From a virus: 64,000 nucleotides of DNA. A program made the translations under genes and the position numbers. Positions 1 to 7,532 of this stretch are shown here, one piece after another. The notes below the pieces were generated by a model. The model saw nothing but the letters and a program-made list of their open reading frames with translations, made no database searches and was not told the origin of the DNA. The number at the start of each line of letters is the position of its first letter. Position 1 is the first letter of the stretch. The stretch spans positions 1-64,000 of the IMG/VR virus record IMGVR_UViG_3300030329_006606, one strand, 5' to 3'.

Positions 1-435
1 TTATATTTGTAATAATGCTTTTAGCTCCTTCCAAGTGTCATTCGTGCTTCTATCTGTGTTAATTATATGATCTGGTGTTCCTATTTCAAAATCTTCTACG
101 TGGTAATCGGCTTTATTTAATCTATCTGAAACCAATAAAATTTCCCTGACTTGATTATGGTTGTCTTCTTTAAGCTCATTTCTGAATTGGGCGTACGGGT
201 TTACCAAGCTCATTATTACGTGGCCATCAGGGTTGGACTTTTTATTTAAATAAGTAGCCACAGCGTTGGCTGCTCGAATATTTTTTTTGCGGCCACCAAA
301 TCCGTAGTCTGTATTGCAAAAAAAGGATCTAAATTCATCTCCGTCAATAATAAAAGGCGTGCCTAGATGTTCGGACAACATTCTGCCTAATGTAGTTTTT
401 CCCGACTCTGGTTGTCCGTAAAGAGAGTATATCAT
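1..435 (-). CDS. APS-kinase-like P-loop kinase
   Basis: This 144-aa protein has a Walker A loop near residues 7-15 (GQPESGKTT). It is followed by DGDEFR and GFGGRKKNIRA, which match the substrate and nucleotide motifs DGDxxR and GFxxxxRxxNIRR of adenylylsulfate kinase (CysC). A later LVNPYAQFR matches the S-x-I-x-P-x(4)-R segment. CysC phosphorylates adenylylsulfate to PAPS. This protein is shorter than typical CysC (about 200 aa), and its GFGGRK loop differs from the usual GFSxxDR, so another small substrate is possible. It ends at base 1 with its own stop codon. Its start overlaps the proline dehydrogenase stop by ATGA, so the two are translationally coupled. Confidence 0.72.
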   Translation of the reverse strand: MIYSLYGQPESGKTTLGRMLSEHLGTPFIIDGDEFRSFFCNTDYGFGGRKKNIRAANAVATYLNKKSNPDGHVIMSLVNPYAQFRNELKEDNHNQVREILLVSDRLNKADYHVEDFEIGTPDHIINTDRSTNDTWKELKALLQI

Positions 436-1271
436 TTAAACCATTCCTTCAATACGTTTGAAGTTACGAATCTTAGATTCTTAAACTCCTTTAAACGCCT
501 TAACGTGTAAGGAAGCCACTGTTCTCCAAACGGTACATATATTCTAACACGATACTGTTTAGAAAGCAAGTCCTTTTGTAAGTCTCTTCGAATTCCATAT
601 AAAAATTCATAATCAAAATATTTCGGTTGCGGGATAAGTTCTTGTATGTCTTCCAGTAGCTCTTCGTCGTGCGTAGCCACCGCAGGTTTGTTGGCTTTTT
701 CTGAATATAGGTGTGCTGCGTGAGCAAAAAAACAAGAACCTATATCAAGGCTATTTTGATAAGCTATTTCTTCGCTCTCTTTATATGCTCCTTTAACTAA
801 CCTAACGGAGACGCCGTTATTAATTAAGATTCTTATATCCTTTTCTGTTCTATATAAATTTGCCTGAACCGCAACACCGACATTTTGGTATTTGTAATTC
901 AAAGACATGGCTTGATTTCTTGTTAGCTCTGTAACTCTTGAGTCTTCCATGTCTAATCTTATTGTGTGACCGTACCTTTTTGCAGCCTTGGCAATTTTAT
1001 CTAAATTTTCATAACAAATTACTGGGTTTATAAGCAAACCTAGTTGCGAAGGCTTAATTGAAATGTCTATTTTTTTGGACCAATAAAAAGAAATAATTTT
1101 TAAATATTGTTTCGTAGCCTTGTTACAGTCTTCCACGTTTGAACTTAATTCTCCAAGGTAATCTATGGAAACGTCAAAGCCTTCGTCCATTAGATTTTTT
1201 ATCTTAGGTTTAGCTGAGTCAAAATCATAACCCGCTATAAACCGTTTGGCCAATGGGTATAGTATCTTCAT
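432..1271 (-). CDS. Proline dehydrogenase (single-domain PRODH)
   Basis: The protein is about 280 aa, the size of monofunctional bacterial PRODH, an FAD enzyme oxidising L-proline to pyrroline-5-carboxylate and passing electrons to quinone. Family motifs appear in order: YLGE, IKPSQLG, DMED, VAVQANLYRT, RLVKGAYKE, VATHDEE, FLYGIRRD and finally RIYVPFGEQWLPYTLRRL, the C-terminal proline-binding helix. No P5C dehydrogenase domain is fused. I prefer the ATG at 1271, with GGTGAC upstream, because its start (MKILYPLAKRFIAG) fits the family N-terminus. A GTG at 1292 would overlap the upstream gene by ten bases. The ornithine-cyclodeaminase-like gene at 2901 could make its substrate, which is inference. 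Confidence 0.9.
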   Translation of the reverse strand: MKILYPLAKRFIAGYDFDSAKPKIKNLMDEGFDVSIDYLGELSSNVEDCNKATKQYLKIISFYWSKKIDISIKPSQLGLLINPVICYENLDKIAKAAKRYGHTIRLDMEDSRVTELTRNQAMSLNYKYQNVGVAVQANLYRTEKDIRILINNGVSVRLVKGAYKESEEIAYQNSLDIGSCFFAHAAHLYSEKANKPAVATHDEELLEDIQELIPQPKYFDYEFLYGIRRDLQKDLLSKQYRVRIYVPFGEQWLPYTLRRLKEFKNLRFVTSNVLKEWFK

Positions 1272-1282
1272 GTCACCAGTGT

Positions 1283-1834
1283 CTAGTCCCACAAATTCAA
1301 ATAATACTTACCGTACAAATCTAATCCCTCTTGTACTTTTTTAGCGTGTTCTTCTGCCTCTGACCAATCCCATTTTCTGTCATCGAAAGGTTCATAGGCT
1401 ACAGAGCCATCTTCATACTCAATTCTAGTGTGTCGAGGGTCATAATCGTCTGGCTTCTTAGGGGATGGCTCGTTATCTATATTTTCAAAAGCCCAAATAA
1501 TTTTATTTAATATTTTTTTCCATTCTTCGACTCCCTCTTCTACGTCCTTACCCTCTGATGTAAATTCTGCTGGGCAACCATGTAAATTATCTCTCAACAT
1601 TTTTAGCCTCGGAACAGCCATTTTTGCATTCCAATGAAAATAGTCAAAAGACTCGTAATGCTCGAAGCCCGTGGTTAACCTTTGCCATTTACGCCTAACC
1701 CGATAAGAAAAACTTTGCCACCACCAGCTTGGTTTGTAATAAAACCACCTTTCAAAAAAAGAAATGTTGCCACCGATGTCACTAAACATTCCGGGTACAA
1801 CTTTTTTAGATACTATTTTTCTTTCAGTTTTCAT
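1283..1834 (-). CDS. Conserved phage hypothetical protein (183 aa)
   Basis: No catalytic motif is recognised. The N-terminal half is aromatic and basic (FERWFYYKPSWWWQSF, then VRRKWQRLTTGFE). The middle carries FDYFHWNAKMAVPRLKMLRDN, and the C-terminal half is acidic with W and P. This W-rich layout is common among phage proteins of unknown function. It overlaps the next upstream gene by eleven bases and sits in a run of four short phage-type genes served by the promoter at 2877-2904. Confidence 0.8.
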   Translation of the reverse strand: MKTERKIVSKKVVPGMFSDIGGNISFFERWFYYKPSWWWQSFSYRVRRKWQRLTTGFEHYESFDYFHWNAKMAVPRLKMLRDNLHGCPAEFTSEGKDVEEGVEEWKKILNKIIWAFENIDNEPSPKKPDDYDPRHTRIEYEDGSVAYEPFDDRKWDWSEAEEHAKKVQEGLDLYGKYYLNLWD

Positions 1835-2018
1835 TTTCTCTCGCCAATCCTTGCTCTATCCTATCCACGAACCACTTACTTAAACTCTTTTCGTGAACGC
1901 GCTTCTTACCCGTAGCTTTCTTGTAAAGTTCTTTAAAGCTCTCGGAGTATTCCACCTCCCATTCCACGCCACCATCTTCAAGAGGCGTTTCTTTAATTAT
2001 TTCAAAGTATCTATTCAT
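1824..2018 (-). CDS. Small hypothetical protein (64 aa)
   Basis: A 64-aa mostly charged protein beginning MNRYFEIIKETPLEDGG, with no membrane segment or cysteine. It starts one base after the stop of the 2020-2628 gene and overlaps the following gene, so it belongs to the same operon. I do not recognise it. Confidence 0.7.
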   Translation of the reverse strand: MNRYFEIIKETPLEDGGVEWEVEYSESFKELYKKATGKKRVHEKSLSKWFVDRIEQGLARENEN

Positions 2019-2019
2019 T

Positions 2020-2628
2020 TTAAAATTTCAACTTGCCCTCTAATTTCCAAGAATTGTTTAACTTGTTTCCTAACCAGCGAACCCCTCGGAAAACAAGATT
2101 CACTAACCTATTCCAATACTGACCAAAAAATCTATAACGCCATTTCTGTTGATACTCTTTACGGGCTTTCATCTCCGCATCAATACGAGCACTTTGCTCT
2201 TTTCTTTGTTTATTGGACTCTTCCTTAAACTCTACAAGCTGTACCTCTCCTTCTACTTTTCCATCTTTAATGTGAACTGTATACTCCACCCAAGCATCGT
2301 GTTCGGGATCAATATTTTGAATAAAGTCATAAAAATTAATATAGCCAGTGTGTTCGTATTTAACCCATTCTTCGGATATGGGCTTTAAAGACCACATAGG
2401 ATGCCAAAATCCGCCACTCTCCTTATCTTTCTTTTCTTCTTCAGTTAGCTCTCTATTTTCGTACTCTACTTTTTTCTCGTAGAAGACTCTATCTTTGCCA
2501 ATCTTGTACTCTACAAGGGCATTATCTAAGTCCTTAGTCTGAAATTGCTTTTCATAGCGAAAGTAAGGGATTCTATCTCCCGCTCTTGGTAAGTCCATTT
2601 CGCACTGTATGTAATCAAACATTCCCAT
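2020..2628 (-). CDS. Conserved phage protein of the MGMFD...FQTKDL type
   Basis: The 202-aa protein starts MGMFDYIQCEMDLP and has FQTKDLDNALVEYKI near residue 29, a combination seen in many phage proteins of unknown function. The middle is acidic and the C-terminus (from about residue 140) is strongly basic and amphipathic, ending in an aromatic helix that may contact membrane or nucleic acid. The start overlaps the stop of the 83-aa gene upstream by 14 bases. Confidence 0.8.
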   Translation of the reverse strand: MGMFDYIQCEMDLPRAGDRIPYFRYEKQFQTKDLDNALVEYKIGKDRVFYEKKVEYENRELTEEEKKDKESGGFWHPMWSLKPISEEWVKYEHTGYINFYDFIQNIDPEHDAWVEYTVHIKDGKVEGEVQLVEFKEESNKQRKEQSARIDAEMKARKEYQQKWRYRFFGQYWNRLVNLVFRGVRWLGNKLNNSWKLEGKLKF

Positions 2629-2866
2629 TGACCCACTCCGCTAATTCTTTTGCTTCTTCTTTACTTAAAATTAATTGATCATCATAATAATTACCCTTGG
2701 TCAGCGCCATCCAGCATAACTTTAGTCTCATCCACCAAGTTAATTTGACGGGGTGTAAGCCCTCTCGCCAAAAACTAACATAGATTTCTTCTTCGCCATC
2801 AAACTTGGTAAGTAGCATACCTTCGCCGTGACAACTGCATTTAATGAATTTTTCTTGGTCTGCCAT
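2615..2866 (-). CDS. Small Cys/Trp-rich phage protein (83 aa)
   Basis: The protein opens MADQEKFIKCSCHGEGML, a CxCH motif that could bind a metal. An aromatic segment (WWMRLKLCWMAL) and a charged helix follow. The function is unknown. It is the first gene of the 1-2866 run. The promoter at 2877-2904 leaves only ten bases between -10 box and ATG, so the leader would be about four bases and no Shine-Dalgarno is possible. Confidence 0.75.
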   Translation of the reverse strand: MADQEKFIKCSCHGEGMLLTKFDGEEEIYVSFWREGLHPVKLTWWMRLKLCWMALTKGNYYDDQLILSKEEAKELAEWVNGNV

Positions 2867-2876
2867 CTCATAGCTA

Positions 2877-2904
2877 ATGATACCCTGTTTTTTTGAAGGG
2901 TCAA
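2877..2904 (-). promoter_or_regulatory. Sigma-70-type promoter for 2866..1 operon
   Basis: On the minus strand, TTGACC (2904-2899), a 16-bp spacer and TATCAT (2882-2877) precede the ATG at 2866. The -35 box overlaps the stop of the ornithine-cyclodeaminase-like gene, so the downstream run can be transcribed independently. Confidence 0.7.
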
Positions 2905-3842
2905 GAATATTCGTGGCTTAATCTGTAAATTAATTCTGCGATGGCAATATCCTCAATTGCTACACCCGTAGAATCAAATACTGATACGCCCTTGTCTAGC
3001 TGCATGGTTTTATGATTCTTGATTAGGTGTTTCATTGAGTTAACATCTAGATGCGGCCATTCGTTATATTGTAATTCACCTGAGTGTGACGCTTGCGTTG
3101 GGTCATCGCATATAATGTTGGCAGAACCGTCGATAACATTAGTCATCAATTCGCGCTTACCAACAGCGTCTGCACCAACCGCATTTACATGACAATTACT
3201 TTTAAGATCAAGTATGTTTAGGTAGCCCTCAGTCGAGGGCGTAAGTGTGGTTATGACATCAGCGTATTTGACTGTGTCTTTAACATTGTCATTATAGCCC
3301 CACGCTTGCGCGATATTCTCTCTCCCGATCCATTTATGAAGTTTTTTCATGGCATCCCTGTTTCGATCATGGATTTCCACGGTCATATTCATATGTCCAA
3401 AGATAGACTCGTAAGCCTCAATGTGATATTTGGCTTGTAGGCCGCAACCTATGAAGGCAAACTCCCGCGCGTCTGGGGCGCAATATTTGGCTGCGATAGC
3501 TGAAGTGGCGGCGGTTCTGTAAGCGGTAAGGGTTGTGCAATCCATGCTCATCAGTGGTTGGCCTGTGAACCTATCGTTTAAGATGAGAGTGCCTATGGTT
3601 GTGGGTAATCCACGTTTGTGGTTTGCGGGAAAAACACCAATCCATTTTATAGCTGAATAGCCTCCCAATACGGCCGGCATTGCCCTGAAATCTCCATCGA
3701 AAGCTTCAGCACTACAGGGGATGTAAATTTTCTCTACCATACCCGCCGTTGAGTCAAGAAATACTGATTCTATGGATTCTAAAACGTCATGCCACCTAAG
3801 GTGTAACAATCCTAAAACTTCTTCGTCTTGTAAATGTTTCAT
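2901..3842 (-). CDS. Ornithine cyclodeaminase / mu-crystallin family enzyme
   Basis: At 313 aa it has the usual family length. It shows RAMPAVLGG and KWIGVFPANHKRGLPTT in the substrate domain, then GTLILND, TAYRTAATSA and the Rossmann motif GCGLQAKYH (about residue 135). NAVGADAVGKRE and FDSTGVAIEDIA near the C-terminus complete the fold. Ornithine cyclodeaminase turns L-ornithine into L-proline and ammonia with bound NAD. Relatives include lysine cyclodeaminase, ketimine reductase and alanine dehydrogenase, so the exact substrate cannot be read here. It is coupled by ATGA to the hydroxyacid dehydrogenase upstream. A proline product would feed the PRODH at 432, which is inference. Confidence 0.88.
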   Translation of the reverse strand: MKHLQDEEVLGLLHLRWHDVLESIESVFLDSTAGMVEKIYIPCSAEAFDGDFRAMPAVLGGYSAIKWIGVFPANHKRGLPTTIGTLILNDRFTGQPLMSMDCTTLTAYRTAATSAIAAKYCAPDAREFAFIGCGLQAKYHIEAYESIFGHMNMTVEIHDRNRDAMKKLHKWIGRENIAQAWGYNDNVKDTVKYADVITTLTPSTEGYLNILDLKSNCHVNAVGADAVGKRELMTNVIDGSANIICDDPTQASHSGELQYNEWPHLDVNSMKHLIKNHKTMQLDKGVSVFDSTGVAIEDIAIAELIYRLSHEYS

Positions 3843-4843
3843 TTTGTGAAATTTCTTGGCAGCATGTTATAATTAATGCAATTATTTGGCGATACTTTCC
3901 CCATTAAAACATTTTTAGCTGTTAAAGCAGCCTTATGCTTCATCTCCTGAAAGGATTCCATACTGTAAAACCCACAGTGGGGGGTTACTATAAGGTTTGG
4001 GGTTTGCCCCTCCTTCTTCGATTGTAAGGGTTCGTTTTCAATCACATCTAAAGCTGCTCCTGCGATTTTATTCTTTCTCAACGCGCTAAACAAGTCAGCC
4101 TTTTTGATTATTGGCCCCCTCGCTGTGTTAATTATAAAGCAGTTGGCGCGCATTTTATTTAACTGTTTATGGGTAATCATATGATGAGTTTCATCAGTTA
4201 GTGGGCAGTTTATAGAAATAACGTCCATGTTTGAAATTATGTCATTAAAATTTTTGCACCTATTAATGCCTAAAGATTTTTCTACACCGTCAGAAAGATA
4301 AGGGTCGTAAAACCAAACCTCAAATCCAAGAGCCTTAGCTTTTAGAGCAACTGACGTTCCAATTCTACCTAAGCCAATCACGCCGAACATCATCTGATTA
4401 AAGCGCCTGATTTTGTTTTTGTTTTGCACGTCCCATCCTAAATTTTTACAATGTTCGTGATTGGGGATTATCTGGCGGCATAAAGCCAAAGCCAAAGCTA
4501 TAGATTGGTCGGCCACCTCGTCGGTTCCGTAGTCTGGCACGTTATAAACTGGGATATCGCTACATGTCGCTGCAGGTATGTCAACGGTATCGAAGCCCGT
4601 TCCGTTTCTTACGATACATTTGCAATCTTCCAGCTTATGTATGACTTCTTGAGGCATTCTGGTGTTGTGCCACAAGAGAACTGCGTCAGCCTTAAGGAGT
4701 CCCCCTTTCCAGTCATCTTCTGTGTCGCAAAGGAAATACCTCACATGCGCAAGTTCGCCGATAGCTTCTTTTTCTACTTGGCACTTCTTGTCACCCCGAG
4801 GTTCAGGTTTCCAATCTACAACTGCAACTAGTGGTTTTTTCAT
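3839..4843 (-). CDS. D-isomer-specific 2-hydroxyacid dehydrogenase
   Basis: A 334-aa NAD-dependent dehydrogenase of the PGDH/CtBP family. The Rossmann motif VIGLGRIGTSVALKAKALGF lies near residue 155. The catalytic Arg is in INTARGP, the Glu in VIENEP and the His in TPHCGFYS. Family members reduce 2-oxoacids to D-2-hydroxyacids or the reverse, so the substrate is open. There is no regulatory ACT domain, unlike full SerA. Both ends couple by ATGA overlaps, upstream to the ExbD-like gene and downstream to the ornithine-cyclodeaminase-like gene. Together they suggest a small 2-oxoacid/amino-acid module. Confidence 0.88.
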   Translation of the reverse strand: MKKPLVAVVDWKPEPRGDKKCQVEKEAIGELAHVRYFLCDTEDDWKGGLLKADAVLLWHNTRMPQEVIHKLEDCKCIVRNGTGFDTVDIPAATCSDIPVYNVPDYGTDEVADQSIALALALCRQIIPNHEHCKNLGWDVQNKNKIRRFNQMMFGVIGLGRIGTSVALKAKALGFEVWFYDPYLSDGVEKSLGINRCKNFNDIISNMDVISINCPLTDETHHMITHKQLNKMRANCFIINTARGPIIKKADLFSALRKNKIAGAALDVIENEPLQSKKEGQTPNLIVTPHCGFYSMESFQEMKHKAALTAKNVLMGKVSPNNCINYNMLPRNFTK

Positions 4844-5448
4844 TCTCCCAACGGGTTTAACAGGCTTGCTGGTAGTTCGTTAATATCAATAACCTCACCA
4901 TTTTCGTCTGTAACAAACCTGAAAGCTATTTTTTCTTGCCCTACTGACTCGAATTGAATTTTCTTAGTTTTAATCTCTTTATAAGGTTTAATTTTTATTA
5001 ATTTTACAGTAGCAACTACAGGCTCCTCATCTCTCTTTGAGTAGACGTGGATGGTGGTGATATTCTCCCCTTTTAACGCCCCCCTGAAAGATACAATCTC
5101 TTCGTGAAACTCAACTAACGCGCCCCTTTGCCCTTCTGGTAGATGATTATTTCTCAAACCTAAAGCATCGTGATCCAAGCTGATTAGGCTGCCTTGGCCT
5201 CCTTCTCTGTTGTTAAAACTTACTGTATGTCCAGAAGCGGCCCGAACGTATAAGTCTAAATCATCACCACTTTCACCATCCCAAGTTAAAATAACTTCAT
5301 ACAGTACGTTGGGAGGTCGCATCTTCGTTTTCTCTTCTTCACTTTTTAGCAAAAAAAGAATAGCTACCAACATCAACAAGCAACAAAAGAGTACGTCAAT
5401 GAAGGGTCTAAAAGTAAAAAACTTTCTATATCCTCTGTTAACAGCCAT
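4840..5448 (-). CDS. ExbD/TolR-like proton-channel subunit with a DLDLYV domain
   Basis: The N-terminus has one membrane helix containing FRPFIDVLFCCLLMLVAI. FIDV with its Asp (residue 18) matches the protonatable Asp motif PFIDVMLVLL of ExbD/TolR/MotB. After the helix the usual periplasmic TolR/ExbD domain is replaced by a beta-rich domain starting VILTWDGESGDDLDLYV, like DUF2135/YfaP proteins. The family couples proton flow through an inner-membrane motor to work in the envelope. It lies three bases downstream of the ExbB-like partner, supporting one complex. The C-terminal domain should face the periplasm, with its target unknown. Confidence 0.72.
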   Translation of the reverse strand: MAVNRGYRKFFTFRPFIDVLFCCLLMLVAILFLLKSEEEKTKMRPPNVLYEVILTWDGESGDDLDLYVRAASGHTVSFNNREGGQGSLISLDHDALGLRNNHLPEGQRGALVEFHEEIVSFRGALKGENITTIHVYSKRDEEPVVATVKLIKIKPYKEIKTKKIQFESVGQEKIAFRFVTDENGEVIDINELPASLLNPLGE

Positions 5449-5450
5449 GG

Positions 5451-5936
5451 TTAATCTTCCTCTAATTTAAATTTCAAAATCATTAGTTGCCCCTGTAAGG
5501 GTAAGCTAAAAACTATGCCGCAAATCGTCGTGTAAAACGCTGTGTTTAATCCTTGTTTTAGTCCGGCAACGATTGTGGTTACTTGGGCGTCTGGATCGAG
5601 GTTTGTGGCTGTAGCCACGCACAACCCAAAAACGGTACCAAGCAACCCAAGGGAAAAAAAGTGCTCCGCAGCAAACCAACCTATTTCAGCGCGCCGAGCG
5701 AGGAACTTTTTAGCCTGTCTTTCTTTGCCTTCGGCTACCTTGTCCGACAGGTAACATAGTTTACCCACGAATCCAGAAACCAAAAGGTAAAGCAACATAA
5801 TAACAACGGTCAGGTAACTAACGTCATTCTTTACCATCAACGAGATTGCGCCTTTTGTTTCCGCAAAAAATATGGCTGTTAAAAAAATAGCGTTAAGTAA
5901 AAACCATTTTGTAAATGTAATCATTTTTATTTTCAT
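5451..5936 (-). CDS. MotA/TolQ/ExbB-like proton-channel subunit
   Basis: This roughly 161-aa membrane protein has two N-terminal helices, a basic cytoplasmic stretch (SDKVAEGKERQAKKFLARR) and two C-terminal helices. The latter carry LGLLGTVFGL and GLNTAFYTTICGIVFSLP, the diagnostic MotA/TolQ/ExbB signature including the channel Thr residues. It is shorter than ExbB (about 240 aa). I place the start at ATG 5936, which overlaps the upstream stop by ATGA. An earlier in-frame start would run into the preceding gene. With the ExbD-like gene it forms a pmf-driven motor pair, unusual for a phage. Confidence 0.78.
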   Translation of the reverse strand: MKIKMITFTKWFLLNAIFLTAIFFAETKGAISLMVKNDVSYLTVVIMLLYLLVSGFVGKLCYLSDKVAEGKERQAKKFLARRAEIGWFAAEHFFSLGLLGTVFGLCVATATNLDPDAQVTTIVAGLKQGLNTAFYTTICGIVFSLPLQGQLMILKFKLEED

Positions 5937-6331
5937 TTTTCCCAAATTTCCTTTATACTTTGTAAGGGCGTTTCGCCCATGTACCATACTTGGCAGCTAA
6001 ATTTATCTATTTCCGGCCAATCCATGACGTTCTGTATCATAAATATATAATTATCTGATATATTTGTAAATATACACTCTAACCTCGTTATTTTATCCTC
6101 TGTCAGCCTAGCAACTAATTGTGGTTTAATATTGGTTAAACCGCCAATCACTTTTTGACAATATTTTAAACTCGCTTCTGGGTTTTTTGTCATTTTTATC
6201 GACTCTATGTCTGTCCCTTTGGGTGCTACGCCATTAAGCAATAGGAGGTGCACGTATTGGTCATGCAAACTATCTAATTTATTATAGAAGACTTCTTCCG
6301 CTTCTGCACTAAATATGTATTGCTCCGCCAT
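5933..6331 (-). CDS. Hypothetical protein in the proton-motor operon (132 aa)
   Basis: A soluble, helix-rich 132-aa protein starting MAEQYIFSAEAEEVFYNKL, with no recognisable motif. It ends in ATGA overlap with the ExbB-like gene, so its product is probably made in step with the motor. A cytosolic partner or regulator is a guess from position only. Confidence 0.7.
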   Translation of the reverse strand: MAEQYIFSAEAEEVFYNKLDSLHDQYVHLLLLNGVAPKGTDIESIKMTKNPEASLKYCQKVIGGLTNIKPQLVARLTEDKITRLECIFTNISDNYIFMIQNVMDWPEIDKFSCQVWYMGETPLQSIKEIWEK

Positions 6332-6423
6332 TTAGCTCTATCCAATTTAATCTGTCTCTTGAGTGAAGAGTTCTCATTTTCAAGGCTTCTTATCCTAGAC
6401 TCAAGCTTTAAAATTTTCCACAT
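6274..6423 (-). CDS. Possible small coiled-coil protein (49 aa)
   Basis: Reading from ATG 6423, just after the dioxygenase stop, gives MWKILKLESRIRSLENENSS and a basic tail, a clear short coiled coil. It fills the gap between 6437 and 6331 but overlaps the next gene by 58 bases, more than is usual here. It is plausible but uncertain. Confidence 0.42.
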   Translation of the reverse strand: MWKILKLESRIRSLENENSSLKRQIKLDRAKWRSNTYLVQKRKKSSIIN

Positions 6424-6436
6424 TAGTATGTTTTTT

Positions 6437-7117
6437 TTATTTATTCGCGCACAAAACAAATGCATCTAAATAACCTTTCTCTCTACGCTTTATGGCTCTT
6501 ATTGGTGTTGCGTCATGTAAAAGTTTTTTATCTGCAAGCATAAATAAGTCTCCAGCGGAGAGCGGTTTTGACACAATCGGATTTTCCCTATTTTCTGGAG
6601 AAAATACAAGTAAGTTACCACCTTCGATATTGTACCTATTTATTCCTACCATACATATATAGTCGTATCCATCTCTGTGTATGCCCTCTGGGGAAACTGG
6701 TGTCACAACCCAAGGACCGTTCTTAGTTAATAAATCAGACCTGTCTAGCGTTTGGATTCTCATTTGGTGGATTTCGGCAATTTGGCCGTCTATAAGATTG
6801 TTAGATTCTTTAAATTGAAGACAAATATCTTTAAATCCAGTACTTTGGACGACATTCTCTTCTAAGTCTTCAAATATTCTTATTTTTCCACCTTGGTGGG
6901 GATTTAGCTCCTCTGATTGAATAAATTCTTCGTTTGGTTTAATTTCTAGCTCCACCTCTCTCTTAGCGTTCCAAAACGTGGAGCGAATTTCTACGCGCGA
7001 AAACCTTCTTAATCTATATTTTCCATCTTCATGGTCTGTTTCTGGTAGGTTTTCAAATGAGTCAACTAAGCATTCAACCGACTCTTTATCTAGCTGGTTT
7101 AGCTGTAACAATTTCAT
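6437..7117 (-). CDS. 2OG-Fe(II) dioxygenase (free amino-acid hydroxylase type)
   Basis: The 226-aa protein shows the iron ligands H147-x-D149 (GIHRDGYDY) and H201 (LLHDATPI), followed by GYLDAFVLC. Between them is INRYNIEGGNLLVFS, the pattern of the 2OG-Fe_Oxy_2 family. That family includes L-isoleucine 4-hydroxylase and related free L-amino-acid dioxygenases, which couple decarboxylation of 2-oxoglutarate to hydroxylation or sulfoxidation. The substrate is unknown. It is the first gene of the operon running through the proton motor to the hydroxyacid and ornithine-type dehydrogenases. Confidence 0.78.
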   Translation of the reverse strand: MKLLQLNQLDKESVECLVDSFENLPETDHEDGKYRLRRFSRVEIRSTFWNAKREVELEIKPNEEFIQSEELNPHQGGKIRIFEDLEENVVQSTGFKDICLQFKESNNLIDGQIAEIHQMRIQTLDRSDLLTKNGPWVVTPVSPEGIHRDGYDYICMVGINRYNIEGGNLLVFSPENRENPIVSKPLSAGDLFMLADKKLLHDATPIRAIKRREKGYLDAFVLCANK

Positions 7118-7127
7118 AACTAAATAA

Positions 7128-7155
7128 AGTATAACATATTTTGTTTTTAAAGCAA
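7128..7155 (-). promoter_or_regulatory. Promoter for the dioxygenase/motor operon
   Basis: Minus strand TTGCTT (7155-7150), 16-bp spacer, TATACT (7133-7128), ten bases before ATG 7117. It is interleaved with the divergent promoter of the SpeD-like gene, so the two probably compete for polymerase. Confidence 0.65.
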
Positions 7156-7170
7156 GCTAAAACTTATAAT
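7141..7170 (+). promoter_or_regulatory. Promoter for SpeD-like gene
   Basis: TTGTTT (7141-7146), 18-bp spacer and a perfect TATAAT (7165-7170) end five bases before the ATG at 7176. The transcript would be leaderless or nearly so. Confidence 0.55.
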
Positions 7171-7175
7171 TTATT

Positions 7176-7532
7176 ATGAGTAATTGGGTAGACTTAGCTC
7201 CTGAAATTTGTAGACAAAGAATGGTGATAGAAGGTACTCTGCATAACTCTTTTACACCGAAAGAGATGAAGCAGTACTGCCAAGAAATATCACAGGTTCT
7301 TGATATGACACCGGTATCAACTCCACATTTATCTTTTGAAGAAAAATACGGCTGGTGTTGTTTTATGCACTGGAAGGAATCTGGAATGCATATATATAGT
7401 TGGGAAAATCGTAAGCCACAGTTTTTCTCTATAGATATTTATACGTGTAAAAAGTTCGCGCCTGACCACGCCATGAACTATACGAATGAATTTTTCGGCG
7501 AAAATCTAATCAAGGTCGTCTGGAAAGAATGA
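7176..7532 (+). CDS. SpeD-like pyruvoyl decarboxylase
   Basis: The 118-aa protein matches the single-domain S-adenosylmethionine decarboxylase family. EGTLHN is near residue 19, a YGWCCFMHWKESGMHIYSW block covers residues 58-76, and FFSIDIYTCKKF follows. Ser69, after Glu68, is at the position where SpeD cleaves itself to form the pyruvoyl group. The surrounding motif ESGMHIYSW differs from the usual ESHISIHTYPE. SpeD homologues that decarboxylate arginine or ornithine instead of AdoMet are known, so the substrate is uncertain. Either way the product leads to polyamines. It is the only plus-strand gene between 1 and 13.2 kb. Confidence 0.75.
   Translation: MSNWVDLAPEICRQRMVIEGTLHNSFTPKEMKQYCQEISQVLDMTPVSTPHLSFEEKYGWCCFMHWKESGMHIYSWENRKPQFFSIDIYTCKKFAPDHAMNYTNEFFGENLIKVVWKE

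Noticed and set aside
4840-5936. Zorya defence system
   Set aside because: ZorC/ZorD/ZorE-type helicase or nuclease genes are absent and the ExbD partner lacks the OmpA-like domain of ZorB.
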